Source: Nitrosomonas communis
Lineage (GTDB): Bacteria > Pseudomonadota > Gammaproteobacteria > Burkholderiales > Nitrosomonadaceae
Direction of reading: 5' to 3'
Length of the DNA stretch: 37,581 nt
Assembly (NCBI RefSeq): GCF_900114745.1
Contig: NZ_FOUB01000036.1
Span: forward strand, 1-37,581
The notes beneath the pieces were generated by a model. That model made no database searches. It worked only from the letters and a program-made list of their open reading frames with translations, and was not told the origin of the DNA. Positions within the stretch are counted from its first letter, which is position 1; each line of letters opens with the position of its first letter. Shown here piece by piece: positions 17,894 through 26,436 of the stretch. A program made the position numbers and the translations under genes.

Positions 17894-17946
17894 TGCAGAA
17901 TGAATTTATGTTTATGTCTACATTTTTTGCGATATTATTTGCCTAA
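17893..17946 (+). pseudogene. 17-codon frame coupled to the permease stop, possible remnant of a second permease
   Basis: ATG 17893-17895 overlaps the permease stop (TGATG), the layout of a translationally coupled next gene. The product would be MQNEFMFMSTFFAILFA, hydrophobic at its end, and it stops at TAA 17944-17946. That stop overlaps the stop of the minus-strand glycosylase (17943-17945). This is what would remain if the next transporter gene had been lost by deletion, but a frame this short can arise by chance. Confidence 0.3.
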
Positions 17947-18590
17947 TAATCAATGGGTATAGGATCAAGACTGCGCCATAGATACCAGGTAGCTACCGAA
18001 CGCCAAGGCCGCCAGTTTGTAGCAATGGTTTGTAATCTATTTTTCTCTATTGGTTGATTGCCATTATAGTGAATGCTTACGGCTCGTTGCAATCCAATGT
18101 CGGCTAAGGGAAGGACATCTGGTCGCTGCATGTAAAAGATCAGAAACATTTCTGCAGTCCAGCGACCAATACCCTTTATCTGGATGAGGTGAGCAATCAG
18201 AGCCTCATCATTCATTTTCTGCCAAACTATTTCGTCGTATCCATCCTTTAAGAATCGCTCCGATAAATCTTGCAGATAACTTATTTTTCTGGAAGATAGA
18301 CCGCATGCTCGTATTATGGCGGTATCGATGCTATACAGATTTTCAGGTGTAATGTTATTAGAGAAAGCGGTAGCTAGTTTTTGCCATACGCTTGTTGCAG
18401 CTTTGACTGAAATTTGCTGGCCAATTATAGCGCGAACCAGCGTAGTAAAAGCATCCCCACGCGAATAGAGTGCGGAATCGTTAAATTGGCTTACGAGTCG
18501 TCGCATGACGGGATCTCGTTTTGCTAAATCATCCCTCGCTTGTTCCCAAAATGCAGGAGCATTACGTTGTTTTTCTTTAAGTAAAACCAT
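17943..18590 (-). CDS. DNA-3-methyladenine glycosylase II-like (AlkA/HhH-GPD family)
   Basis: 215 residues, the size of the short AlkA form without the N-terminal domain of E. coli AlkA. It removes alkylated purines from DNA by hydrolysing the N-glycosidic bond. The helix-hairpin-helix is IKGIGRWTAEMF (138-149), and the catalytic Asp is D164 in PLADIGLQRAV. The earlier AIIGQQISVKAA (54-65) is also a family motif. ATG 18590 is used. The gene is convergent with the transporter pair, with overlapping stop codons, and divergent from the dcw cluster. Confidence 0.92.
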   Translation of the reverse strand: MVLLKEKQRNAPAFWEQARDDLAKRDPVMRRLVSQFNDSALYSRGDAFTTLVRAIIGQQISVKAATSVWQKLATAFSNNITPENLYSIDTAIIRACGLSSRKISYLQDLSERFLKDGYDEIVWQKMNDEALIAHLIQIKGIGRWTAEMFLIFYMQRPDVLPLADIGLQRAVSIHYNGNQPIEKNRLQTIATNWRPWRSVATWYLWRSLDPIPIDY

Positions 18591-18781
18591 CTTTCGCCAT
18601 CTATATTTTGTAACTAAAAACCATTTGCTAATTACTTAATTGGAAATTTATTTTACATGATAAGCACTCGATATTTATCGGCAATTTATTCTCAAAATTA
18701 AAGTAATTTTGTTTATTTTTAAGGCCTTGCTTGTTCCTTTTAAGTCTTTGTCACAAAAGTAAAAAGTCCATATTTTTCTAC

Positions 18782-18810
18782 TTGACTACCCTCATTTTTT
18801 TGATTAGAGT
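18782..18810 (+). promoter_or_regulatory. candidate promoter of the dcw cluster
   Basis: TTGACT (18782-18787), a 17-base spacer and TAGAGT (18805-18810) resemble a sigma70 promoter: a good -35 and a moderate -10. The -10 end overlaps the first MraZ box, which fits repression by MraZ. The rest of the gap 18591-18892 holds no gene I can support. Confidence 0.55.
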
Positions 18811-18843
18811 GGCAAAAGGTGGTAGAAAGTGGGGAAGAGTGGG
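18809..18843 (+). promoter_or_regulatory. MraZ operator: four GTGG direct repeats at 10-bp spacing
   Basis: GTGG occurs at 18809, 18819, 18829 and 18839, each exactly one helical turn apart, followed by C, T, G and G. MraZ is known to bind several TGGGN or GTGGN direct repeats separated by five bases in front of mraZ, and to repress the cluster. Here there are four boxes, the first touching the -10. The fit in place, orientation and spacing is very good. Confidence 0.85.
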
Positions 18844-18892
18844 GAATATTTAGAATAAAGCTTGAGCTTCCAATAAAAAATAAAGGAGCGGC

Positions 18893-19339
18893 ATGTTTCG
18901 CGGTATTACACAACTTTGCTTGGATAGTAAGGGCAGGTTTGCGGTGCCTGCGAAGTACCGAGAAGAATTATTATCCAGCTGTGCCGGAAATTTAGTGATT
19001 ACTGCTGATCCTTCAAGATGCTTGCTGATTTACCCCCAGCCTTCCTGGGAACCCATAGAAAAAAAACTGAATAGTCTCTCTAGCTTCAATCCACAAAGTC
19101 GTAGCTTGCAACGTCTTATTGTAGGTAACGCATGTGATGTTGAAATGGACGGTGCAGGGCGGATACTGGTAGTGACGCCCTTACGTCAGTTTGCCAGTTT
19201 AGTCAAAGATATAGTATTAGTTGGTCAAGGTGAGAAATTCGAGTTGTGGGATGCTGAAAAGTGGAATCAAGAAATTGAGGCAGCGCTTGTATATAAAGAT
19301 GGGAATATGCCCCCCGAGCTGGAAGGGTTCTCATTGTAA
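18893..19339 (+). CDS. mraZ: transcriptional regulator MraZ
   Basis: 148 residues, normal length. MraZ is a ring-forming AbrB-fold DNA-binding protein that represses the dcw cluster, including its own gene. The two half-domains with the DxxxR signature are LDSKGRFAVPAKYR (11-24) and EMDGAGRILVVTPLR (about 84-98). AAAGGAG lies just before ATG 18893. Its probable operator of four GTGG boxes begins 84 bases upstream. It is the first gene of the cluster, 15 bases before rsmH. Confidence 0.97.
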   Translation: MFRGITQLCLDSKGRFAVPAKYREELLSSCAGNLVITADPSRCLLIYPQPSWEPIEKKLNSLSSFNPQSRSLQRLIVGNACDVEMDGAGRILVVTPLRQFASLVKDIVLVGQGEKFELWDAEKWNQEIEAALVYKDGNMPPELEGFSL

Positions 19340-19354
19340 TGCTGGGGTATTGCT

Positions 19355-20299
19355 GTGCATTTACCCGTTCTGCTAAATGAAGCTATCGATGCGTTAGCAA
19401 TCAAAACAGATGGAGTTTATGTAGATGGCACATTTGGGTATGGTGGACATAGTCGTTTGATTTTATCCAAATTGGGTAAAAAAGGACGATTGATTGCATT
19501 TGATAAAGATTTGGCTGCGATCAAAGCGGCAAAAATGATTGATGATAAGCGATTCAGTATAAGGCACTGCAGTTACGTCAAGATACAAAATGAATTGCTC
19601 GCATTAAAAGTGGAGCGCGTAGACGGCGTGCTGCTAGATCTCGGAGTGTCTTCGTCTCAGCTGGACGAAAGTGCACGTGGATTTAGCTTTCGCTTAGAAG
19701 GACCGCTTGACATGCGGATGGATACTAGCTGTGGAGAAACAGCGGCAGAGTGGCTTAATTCTGTTACGGAGTCACAATTAGAAGAGGTAATTAGAAACTA
19801 TGGTGAGGAACGGAATGCTAAGCAGATTGCAAGAGCAATTGTTATGGCACGAGTACGGCATCCTATTTCTACCACGATTCAACTTGCCGAGATTGTAGCA
19901 GCGGTGGCGCGCGCGCGTGGGTATCAGCGGGAAAGTAAGCACCATCCAGCGACACGCACTTTTCAGGCGATACGCATATACCTTAATCAAGAACTTGAAG
20001 AATTGTTGTTAACTTTGCCGCAATGTGTGGATTTATTAAACCTTGGTGGGCGATTGGTTGTCATCAGTTTTCATTCGCTTGAGGATCGCATAGTAAAACG
20101 TTTTATGCGCACAGAAGCGAGCTCAGACAGGCTGCCGCATAAACTTCCTTTGCGTGATAGAGAAGTAAAAGAGTTGAGTAAACAGCGGTTGCGATTGGTA
20201 GGCAAGGTACAGCGGCCGGGTGCACGGGAAGTAGCGGTTAATCCACGCGCAAGAAGCGCGATCATGCGTGTGGCAGAAAGAATCATAATTAATGAGTAA
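19355..20299 (+). CDS. rsmH: 16S rRNA (cytosine(1402)-N(4))-methyltransferase
   Basis: 314 residues, formerly called MraW. It methylates N4 of C1402 in the decoding centre of 16S rRNA using S-adenosylmethionine. HLPVLLNEAIDAL opens the protein, VDGTFGYGGHSRLIL is the SAM-binding motif, LLDLGVSSSQLDESARGFSFR and PLDMRMD follow, and the end has VISFHSLEDRIVKRFM and VNPRARSAIMR. All are family hallmarks. The start is GTG 19355; no nearer ATG fits. It overlaps ftsL by eight bases. Confidence 0.97.
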   Translation: MHLPVLLNEAIDALAIKTDGVYVDGTFGYGGHSRLILSKLGKKGRLIAFDKDLAAIKAAKMIDDKRFSIRHCSYVKIQNELLALKVERVDGVLLDLGVSSSQLDESARGFSFRLEGPLDMRMDTSCGETAAEWLNSVTESQLEEVIRNYGEERNAKQIARAIVMARVRHPISTTIQLAEIVAAVARARGYQRESKHHPATRTFQAIRIYLNQELEELLLTLPQCVDLLNLGGRLVVISFHSLEDRIVKRFMRTEASSDRLPHKLPLRDREVKELSKQRLRLVGKVQRPGAREVAVNPRARSAIMRVAERIIINE

Positions 20300-20600
20300 T
20301 TATATGATTAAATTGAATATTTATCTGGCTGTGATTCTTATTATTTGTGGACTAGGCATTGTTACCTCGCAGCATGAGGCACGTAAACTTTTTATATTGT
20401 TAGAGAAAGAACAGGAGTTGGCTGATCAATTGGCAATAGAATGGAATCAACTACTACTTGAGCAGAGGACATGGGCGATGCATGGGCATGTTGAAAAAAT
20501 TGCCAGAGGGAAGCTTGACATGGTTGTACCAGCACCTCTAAGTATTCGGATTATTTTGCCTGACCATGTCTCAAACCGGCCCTATAAGGAGTTTCCTTGA
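20292..20600 (+). CDS. ftsL: cell division protein FtsL
   Basis: 102 residues with the FtsL layout: a short cytoplasmic start, one membrane segment (about 8-25, NIYLAVILIICGLGIVTS) and a periplasmic helix (LLEKEQELADQLAIEWNQLLLEQ, about 38-60) that would pair with FtsB. FtsQ-FtsL-FtsB activates FtsW and FtsI. Sequence conservation in FtsL is low, so the call rests on position and layout. ATG 20292 lies within the end of rsmH; ATG 20304 is an alternative. The stop overlaps the ftsI start. Confidence 0.92.
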   Translation: MSNYMIKLNIYLAVILIICGLGIVTSQHEARKLFILLEKEQELADQLAIEWNQLLLEQRTWAMHGHVEKIARGKLDMVVPAPLSIRIILPDHVSNRPYKEFP

Positions 20601-22330
20601 TCATGAGACGCGATCCTGCATCGTCTTTGGCTTTACCTCTATGGCGTTCACGATTGCTGATAATGCTATTGCTGTTGGGGTTGGCTGTACTGGCAGGGCG
20701 CGCTATTTATTTGCAAGGACTGAATAAGGATTTTCTCCAACAGCAAGGGCAATCACGCTATAGCCGTATCGTGGAATTGAATGCGCAACGGGGAAAAATA
20801 ACAGACCGGCATGGTGAGATACTGGCGATCAGTGCCCCAGTAAAATCTGTTTGGGCAGATCCGCAAAAAGTAAACGCAACACCCGAGCAATTACAGGCAT
20901 TAGCTCAATTGCTCGAAATGGATGTAACAGACCTACGCAAGCGAGTTCTTGATCAGGATAAGAGATTTATTTATCTAAGAAGACAATTATCACCGGAAAT
21001 GGCATCTGGTGTGGCTAATTTAAAAATAGCCGGTGTGTATCTTAAACGGGAATTTTACCGATATTACCCAACAGGGGATGTGGCTGCCCACATTGTTGGT
21101 TTTGCTGACATAGATGGAAAGGGACAAGAAGGTGTAGAACTAGGATGGGAAGATATTCTTACGGGTGAGCATGGTAGCCGTCGCGTAATTAAGGATCGTA
21201 TCGGGCGTGTCATAGAGAGTGTCGAGAAAATTCGCTCGCCCAAACCTGGCCAAAACTTGATGTTATCGATTGATAGTAAAATACAATATCTTGCTCATCG
21301 AGAATTAAAGCGAGCAGTTAAGGCTAATCAGGCTAAGGCGGGTAGTGTTATTGTGCTGGATGTACAGACAGGAGAAGTGCTGGGATTAGCCAATTATCCC
21401 TCCTATAACCCTAACCAGCGATCAACTATACGACCTGGAATAACACGTAATCGGGCTTTAGTTGATGTTTTCGAACCGGGCTCGACACTCAAGCCATTTG
21501 CTGTCGCTGTCGCGATGGAGATAGGCAAGATTAATCCCAATACGCTGTTTCATACCTCTCCGGGTATGCTGAAAGTAGGAAACGCTACGATACGGGATGT
21601 CCGTAATAAAGGAACAATTTCTGTATCTCAAGTTATTCAAGAATCGAGTAATGTGGGGGCAGCAAAAATTGCTCTGATGTTACCCTCTAAAACATTGTGG
21701 GAAATGCTGAGTCGTTCTGGTTTTGGTATGCCAACGGGAGCAAGCTTTCCGGGAGAAGAAAACGGTAGATTGCGTCCTTACCATAAGTGGCGACCCATCG
21801 AACAGGCTACGATGTCCTATGGCCATGGAATATCAGTCAATTTAATGCAATTAGCACGTGCGTATACTCTCTTTGCTGCAGGAGGAGAGCTCAAACCTGT
21901 ATCGTTATTGAAACGGGATATCCCACCTGTTGGTCAGCAAGTGATTTCACGTGAAACGGCACTGGCCATGAGCAGGATGCTCGAGACAGTAGTGCAGCCC
22001 GGCGGTACTGGCTTGCAAGCTAAAGTCAACGGTTATCGAGTTGCTGGCAAAACTGGAACAGCGCATAAGCCATTGGAAGGTATGAAAGGTTATGCAAAAA
22101 ACCGATATATTTCTACATTTGTTGGTTATGCGCCAGTATCCAATCCTCGTCTGGTTGTTGCAGTCATGATTGATGAACCTTCGGCGGGACAATATTACGG
22201 AGGAGCTGTGGCAGCTCCTCTATTCAGTCAAGTGATGTCGGGTGCGTTGCGACAATTACGTGTTCCACATGATGCGCTTGGCAATATTGTAACTTCTCCT
22301 TTACCTGTTAAGTTGGAGAATGAAGGATGA
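20597..22330 (+). CDS. ftsI: septal peptidoglycan transpeptidase FtsI (PBP3)
   Basis: 577 residues. It crosslinks septal peptidoglycan as partner of FtsW. It has one N-terminal membrane segment (LLIMLLLLGLAVLAGRAIYL, about 18-37), a pedestal domain (about 60-220) and a transpeptidase domain (about 245-555). The active-site Ser is S296 in FEPGSTLKP (SxxK), then SSN in QESSNVGAAK and KTGT in VAGKTGTAH. The start is either TTG 20597, five bases after AAGGAG and overlapping the ftsL stop by four bases, or ATG 20603, two codons later. A four-base overlap (ATGA) couples it to murE. Confidence 0.97.
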   Translation: MIMRRDPASSLALPLWRSRLLIMLLLLGLAVLAGRAIYLQGLNKDFLQQQGQSRYSRIVELNAQRGKITDRHGEILAISAPVKSVWADPQKVNATPEQLQALAQLLEMDVTDLRKRVLDQDKRFIYLRRQLSPEMASGVANLKIAGVYLKREFYRYYPTGDVAAHIVGFADIDGKGQEGVELGWEDILTGEHGSRRVIKDRIGRVIESVEKIRSPKPGQNLMLSIDSKIQYLAHRELKRAVKANQAKAGSVIVLDVQTGEVLGLANYPSYNPNQRSTIRPGITRNRALVDVFEPGSTLKPFAVAVAMEIGKINPNTLFHTSPGMLKVGNATIRDVRNKGTISVSQVIQESSNVGAAKIALMLPSKTLWEMLSRSGFGMPTGASFPGEENGRLRPYHKWRPIEQATMSYGHGISVNLMQLARAYTLFAAGGELKPVSLLKRDIPPVGQQVISRETALAMSRMLETVVQPGGTGLQAKVNGYRVAGKTGTAHKPLEGMKGYAKNRYISTFVGYAPVSNPRLVVAVMIDEPSAGQYYGGAVAAPLFSQVMSGALRQLRVPHDALGNIVTSPLPVKLENEG

Positions 22331-23889
22331 CACCAGGAGCAATACGGAAATCGGATGCAAATTTTGCAATCAGGCTTCTCGATCAACTTGGAGTGCCAGT
22401 GAAGCGCTTGACTGCAGACAGCCGTAAGTTGATACCAGGCGATACCTTTCTTGCTTATGCCGGTGAGAGATATGATGCACGCAAAGATATTCCTCATGCT
22501 ATTGCAGTAGGCGCCAATGCTGTGATTTGGGAGAAGAATCAATTTACATGGAATCACCTTTGGAAAATACCGAATTGTGCTGTATCAGGATTGCAAGCCA
22601 AGGCTGGTGTGATTGCCAGTCATGTGTATGGATATCCCTCGCGTGAATTAGGGCTTGTAGGCATTACTGGCACTAATGGTAAAACTTCATGTAGTCACTG
22701 GTATGCTCAGGCAATGACAGCATTAGGGAAAAAAATCGCGGTTATTGGTACGCTAGGGAATGGATTCTTAGACTCACTAAACGAATCGGTCAATACAACA
22801 CCAGATGCAGTGTCACTCCAGGCGGAATTTGCAAAGATTTTGCAAAATGGAGCAGAAGGTGTGGTAATGGAGGTTTCATCTCATGGTCTGGTGCAGGGCC
22901 GGGTTAATGGCGCTGAATTTGCCGTGGCGGTGTTGACTAATTTATCACGTGATCATCTTGATTATCATGGCAATATGGATGCCTATGCTGCCGCTAAAGC
23001 AAAATTATTTTTCTGGCCAACACTTAAGTGCGTGGTTTTAAACCTAGATGATGTGTTGGGAATGGAGTTGTCTCACCAGCTTGTACACAAGAATATGCAA
23101 GTTATTGGATATGGATTCAATCAACCGGACAATATGGGGAGATATTCACAAAACTTGAGGATACTGCGAGGAAAAAACCTTAAAGTAGATATCGATGGGT
23201 TGGAGTTTGATGTTGAATTTGAAGGACAGCGAAAAAGTTTGAAAGCTAATGTCACGAGCACATTTAATGCCTCGAATTTGCTGGCTGTCTTGGCTACTAT
23301 GCTTGCGAATGGGGTCGATTTTCACAAGGCATCTAATGCATTATCACAGGTTAAACCGATTGCAGGAAGAATGGAGAAATTTGGTGGAGGCGAGCAACCT
23401 GTGGTAATCATTGATTATGCCCATACTCCGGATGCTTTGGAGAAGGTGTTAAGGGGATTGAGAGAAACGATTTATAACAGTCAAGCAAGAAATAAATTTA
23501 GCTTAAGAAAGCCGAGATTGATCTGTGTATTTGGTTGCGGGGGTGATCGGGATCGAGGAAAACGTCCCTTAGCTGGTGAAATAACTACAAAGCTTGCCGA
23601 CGAAGTCATCATTACTAGTGATAATCCACGTAGCGAAGATCCTCGTGGCATTATAAACCAAATAATAACGGGTATTTCGCGTCACAATTACTCAATTGAA
23701 GAAGACCGTACATCAGCGATTTATCAGGCTATACACAATGCGCGAAAAGGTGATGTAGTGCTGATTGCTGGTAAAGGATCTGAAGCGTATCAGGAAATTA
23801 ATGGACAAAAAAATCCATTTGATGATCGTGAAATTGCGCAACAAGTACTAGATGATCTAGCTAACCTGAAAATGCAGGCGCAGAGATGA
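22327..23889 (+). CDS. murE: UDP-MurNAc-L-Ala-D-Glu:meso-diaminopimelate ligase
   Basis: 520 residues. It adds the third amino acid to the cytoplasmic wall precursor with ATP. The P-loop is GTNGKT (115-120). VNTTPDAVSLQ binds the sugar nucleotide, and DYAHTPDALEKVL and FGCGGDRDRGKR are Mur ligase C-terminal motifs. DNPR at 432-435 is the signature for meso-diaminopimelate rather than lysine, matching a Gram-negative wall. The ATG overlaps the ftsI stop by four bases, and the end overlaps murF by four. Confidence 0.97.
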   Translation: MTPGAIRKSDANFAIRLLDQLGVPVKRLTADSRKLIPGDTFLAYAGERYDARKDIPHAIAVGANAVIWEKNQFTWNHLWKIPNCAVSGLQAKAGVIASHVYGYPSRELGLVGITGTNGKTSCSHWYAQAMTALGKKIAVIGTLGNGFLDSLNESVNTTPDAVSLQAEFAKILQNGAEGVVMEVSSHGLVQGRVNGAEFAVAVLTNLSRDHLDYHGNMDAYAAAKAKLFFWPTLKCVVLNLDDVLGMELSHQLVHKNMQVIGYGFNQPDNMGRYSQNLRILRGKNLKVDIDGLEFDVEFEGQRKSLKANVTSTFNASNLLAVLATMLANGVDFHKASNALSQVKPIAGRMEKFGGGEQPVVIIDYAHTPDALEKVLRGLRETIYNSQARNKFSLRKPRLICVFGCGGDRDRGKRPLAGEITTKLADEVIITSDNPRSEDPRGIINQIITGISRHNYSIEEDRTSAIYQAIHNARKGDVVLIAGKGSEAYQEINGQKNPFDDREIAQQVLDDLANLKMQAQR

Positions 23890-25268
23890 TGTCAGTACAA
23901 GAAGCTGCGCACGCCCTATCCGCACAGTGGAGGGGTGAGAATGTTTTATTTACAGGTGTGAGCACAGATAGTCGAACTATCAAGCATGGTGAGCTATTTG
24001 TAGCATTATCCGGCGAACGATTCGATGGTCATCAATTTATTGCCAGCGCAAGAGATCAAGGAGCAGTCGCTGCCTTAGTAGAGAGAAAGATTGATATTGG
24101 ACAATCTCTACCAGGATTTGGTTGGTTACAAGTTTCTGACACCCGATTAAGTCTAGGGCAATTATCAAATTATTGGCGCACGCGCTTTTCATTGCCACTC
24201 GTGGCGGTTACTGGAAGCAATGGTAAGACAACGGTTAAGGAAATGATTGCCTCCATTTTTTGTAAAGCAGTGATGGCTAATGTCGAAGAAAACGATTTGG
24301 CTTCAGACAGAGTGCTGGCAACTATTGGTAATCTTAACAATGATATTGGTGTACCACAAATGTTGTTAAGGCTGCGCGAGCAGCATGCTTATGCCGTAAT
24401 CGAGATGGGTATGAATCACGCTGGGGAGATCGCTTATTTAACCCGTTTGACTCATCCAACTGTAGCCGTTATTACGAATGCCGGTGCAGCTCATATTGAA
24501 GGACTTGGTACGGTAGAAGCAGTGGCGCGGGCCAAAGGCGAAATCTTTGAGGGTTTGAGTGATAAGGGGGTGGCCATCATCAATGCAGATGATAATCATG
24601 CTTCATTATGGCGCAGCCTGGTAAAAAGTAGGCATATCATTGATTTCAGTTTGAATAGCCCTGCACAAGTAACAGCTTGTTACCAATCTGATTCTTCCGA
24701 AAATAGATGGATGCTTAAACTTCCTGAAGGGAGCGAGGAGATACGATTACAAGTGCCAGGTCAGCATAATATCTACAATGCTCTGGCAGCTGCAGCAACA
24801 GCGGTTGCTGTTGGCATTGATAAACAAACGATTGCAGCAGGATTACAAGCATTTCGTGGCATACAAGGGCGTCTGCAAAAAAAACTTGGCTTACATAAAG
24901 CAATCTTGATTGATGACACCTATAACGCTAATCCGGAGTCAATGAGAGCGGCACTTGCGGTGCTCGCTAATGAATCTGGAAAAAAAGTGCTGGTGCTTGG
25001 TGATATGGGAGAATTAGGTCCGAATGCGGCGGATTTTCATTACCAGATTGGTATAGAAGCAAATCATTTCGGGATAGATCAGTTGCTTACTTTGGGCAGT
25101 TTAAGCAAACACGCTGCGGTTGGATTTGGTAGGGGTGCTCGCCACTTTTCAAGTATGGATGCTTTGCTAGTAGAAGCGGAAAAATTATTGGACAGCAACG
25201 TTAATATGCTGGTAAAAGGCTCGCGTTTTATGCAGATGGAGCGCGTGATAAGACGGTTAGAGGCTTGA
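23886..25268 (+). CDS. murF: UDP-MurNAc-tripeptide:D-Ala-D-Ala ligase
   Basis: 460 residues, normal length. It joins D-Ala-D-Ala to the tripeptide precursor, completing the pentapeptide. The P-loop is GSNGKT (110-115). IGNLNNDIGVPQMLL and VIEMGMNHAGEI follow, then DDTYNANPESMRAAL and LVLGDMGELG, all typical of MurF. Two ATGs in tandem lie at the start (23886, 23889), overlapping the murE stop. The stop is followed by an 82-base gap before mraY, the longest gap in the first half of the cluster. Confidence 0.97.
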   Translation: MMSVQEAAHALSAQWRGENVLFTGVSTDSRTIKHGELFVALSGERFDGHQFIASARDQGAVAALVERKIDIGQSLPGFGWLQVSDTRLSLGQLSNYWRTRFSLPLVAVTGSNGKTTVKEMIASIFCKAVMANVEENDLASDRVLATIGNLNNDIGVPQMLLRLREQHAYAVIEMGMNHAGEIAYLTRLTHPTVAVITNAGAAHIEGLGTVEAVARAKGEIFEGLSDKGVAIINADDNHASLWRSLVKSRHIIDFSLNSPAQVTACYQSDSSENRWMLKLPEGSEEIRLQVPGQHNIYNALAAAATAVAVGIDKQTIAAGLQAFRGIQGRLQKKLGLHKAILIDDTYNANPESMRAALAVLANESGKKVLVLGDMGELGPNAADFHYQIGIEANHFGIDQLLTLGSLSKHAAVGFGRGARHFSSMDALLVEAEKLLDSNVNMLVKGSRFMQMERVIRRLEA

Positions 25269-25350
25269 TGTTGTATCTTCCGTGACAAGAAATGAATGAC
25301 AATAACCATTTAATGCAATGTAAGCAATTTGTATTGTTCGAAGGATAAAA

Positions 25351-26436
25351 ATGCTATTAGTAATCTCTCAATGGATCTCCCAGGATATCCGTGCATTTAA
25401 TGTTTTTAGTTATATTACCTTACGCACGATGTTGGCTGCACTTACCGCCTTGGTGATTTCATTTATTGTCGGCCCAACCATGATCCGCAAGTTGATGGCG
25501 TATAAAATTGGCCAATCCATACGTGATGATGGTCCGCAAACTCATCTTGTTAAGGCGGGCACGCCAACGATGGGAGGAGCACTGATACTCGTCTCAATTA
25601 TCATTACAACGCTATTATGGGCGGATCTGACTAATCGATATATTTGGATCGTTTTATTGACTACTTTGGGATTTGGCGTCATCGGCTGGATAGATGATTA
25701 CCGTAAAGTAGTCCATCGTAATTCCAAAGGCTTATCTGCATCAGTTAAGTTTTTCTGGCAATCAGTCATCGCGTGTTGTGTAGCATGGTATCTCGTCTCG
25801 ATAGCTGAGCTTCCTGAACAGATTAATATGATTGTGCCATTCTTTAAAGAGGTGGCGATTCCATTGGGGATCTCTGGCTTTGTGTTGTTGACTTATCTCG
25901 TTATCGTAGGAACAAGCAATGCAGTAAATTTGACAGATGGATTAGATGGTCTTGCCATTATGCCGACAGTCATGATTAGCGGTGCTCTGGCAATTTTTGC
26001 CTATGTAGCCGGTCATGTTGTTTTCGCAAAATATCTGGGTATTCCTTATATCCCTAATGCTGGTGAACTGGCAGTTTTTTGTGGTGCACTTGCCGGTGCT
26101 GGTTTGGCATTTCTATGGTTTAACACTTATCCGGCAGAAGTATTTATGGGTGACGTTGGTGCACTTGCACTGGGTGCAGCATTAGGTGTGATAACCGTGA
26201 TTGTCCGCCAGGAAATCGTGTTGGTCATTATGGGCGGAGTATTTGTGATGGAAGCTTTGTCGGTGATGTTACAAGTGACATCCTTTAAGCTGTTCGGTAA
26301 GCGTATCTTCCGTATGGCGCCCCTTCATCATCATTTTGAATTGAAAGGATGGAAAGAGAATCAGGTGGTCGTCAGATTCTGGATTTTGACGATCATTCTA
26401 GTGTTAGTGGGATTATCAACATTAAAGTTACGATGA
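25351..26436 (+). CDS. mraY: phospho-MurNAc-pentapeptide transferase
   Basis: 361 residues, against the usual 360. It moves phospho-MurNAc-pentapeptide from UDP to undecaprenyl phosphate in the inner membrane, making lipid I. About ten membrane segments are evident. Conserved active-site loops are KAGTPTMGG (about 67-75), GWIDDYRKV with the catalytic Asp pair (about 112), [13 protein letters not shown] (about 191-203), [11 protein letters not shown] (about 267) and [14 protein letters not shown] near the end. It overlaps murD by four bases (ATGA). Confidence 0.98.
   Translation: MLLVISQWISQDIRAFNVFSYITLRTMLAALTALVISFIVGPTMIRKLMAYKIGQSIRDDGPQTHLVKAGTPTMGGALILVSIIITTLLWADLTNRYIWIVLLTTLGFGVIGWIDDYRKVVHRNSKGLSASVKFFWQSVIACCVAWYLVSIAELPEQINMIVPFFKEVAIPLGISGFVLLTYLVIVGTSNAVNLTDGLDGLAIMPTVMISGALAIFAYVAGHVVFAKYLGIPYIPNAGELAVFCGALAGAGLAFLWFNTYPAEVFMGDVGALALGAALGVITVIVRQEIVLVIMGGVFVMEALSVMLQVTSFKLFGKRIFRMAPLHHHFELKGWKENQVVVRFWILTIILVLVGLSTLKLR

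Noticed and set aside
18809..18843. GTGG repeats considered as a CRISPR or tandem repeat array
   Set aside because: The units are only four conserved bases at 10-bp spacing, and their place before mraZ fits the known MraZ operator.
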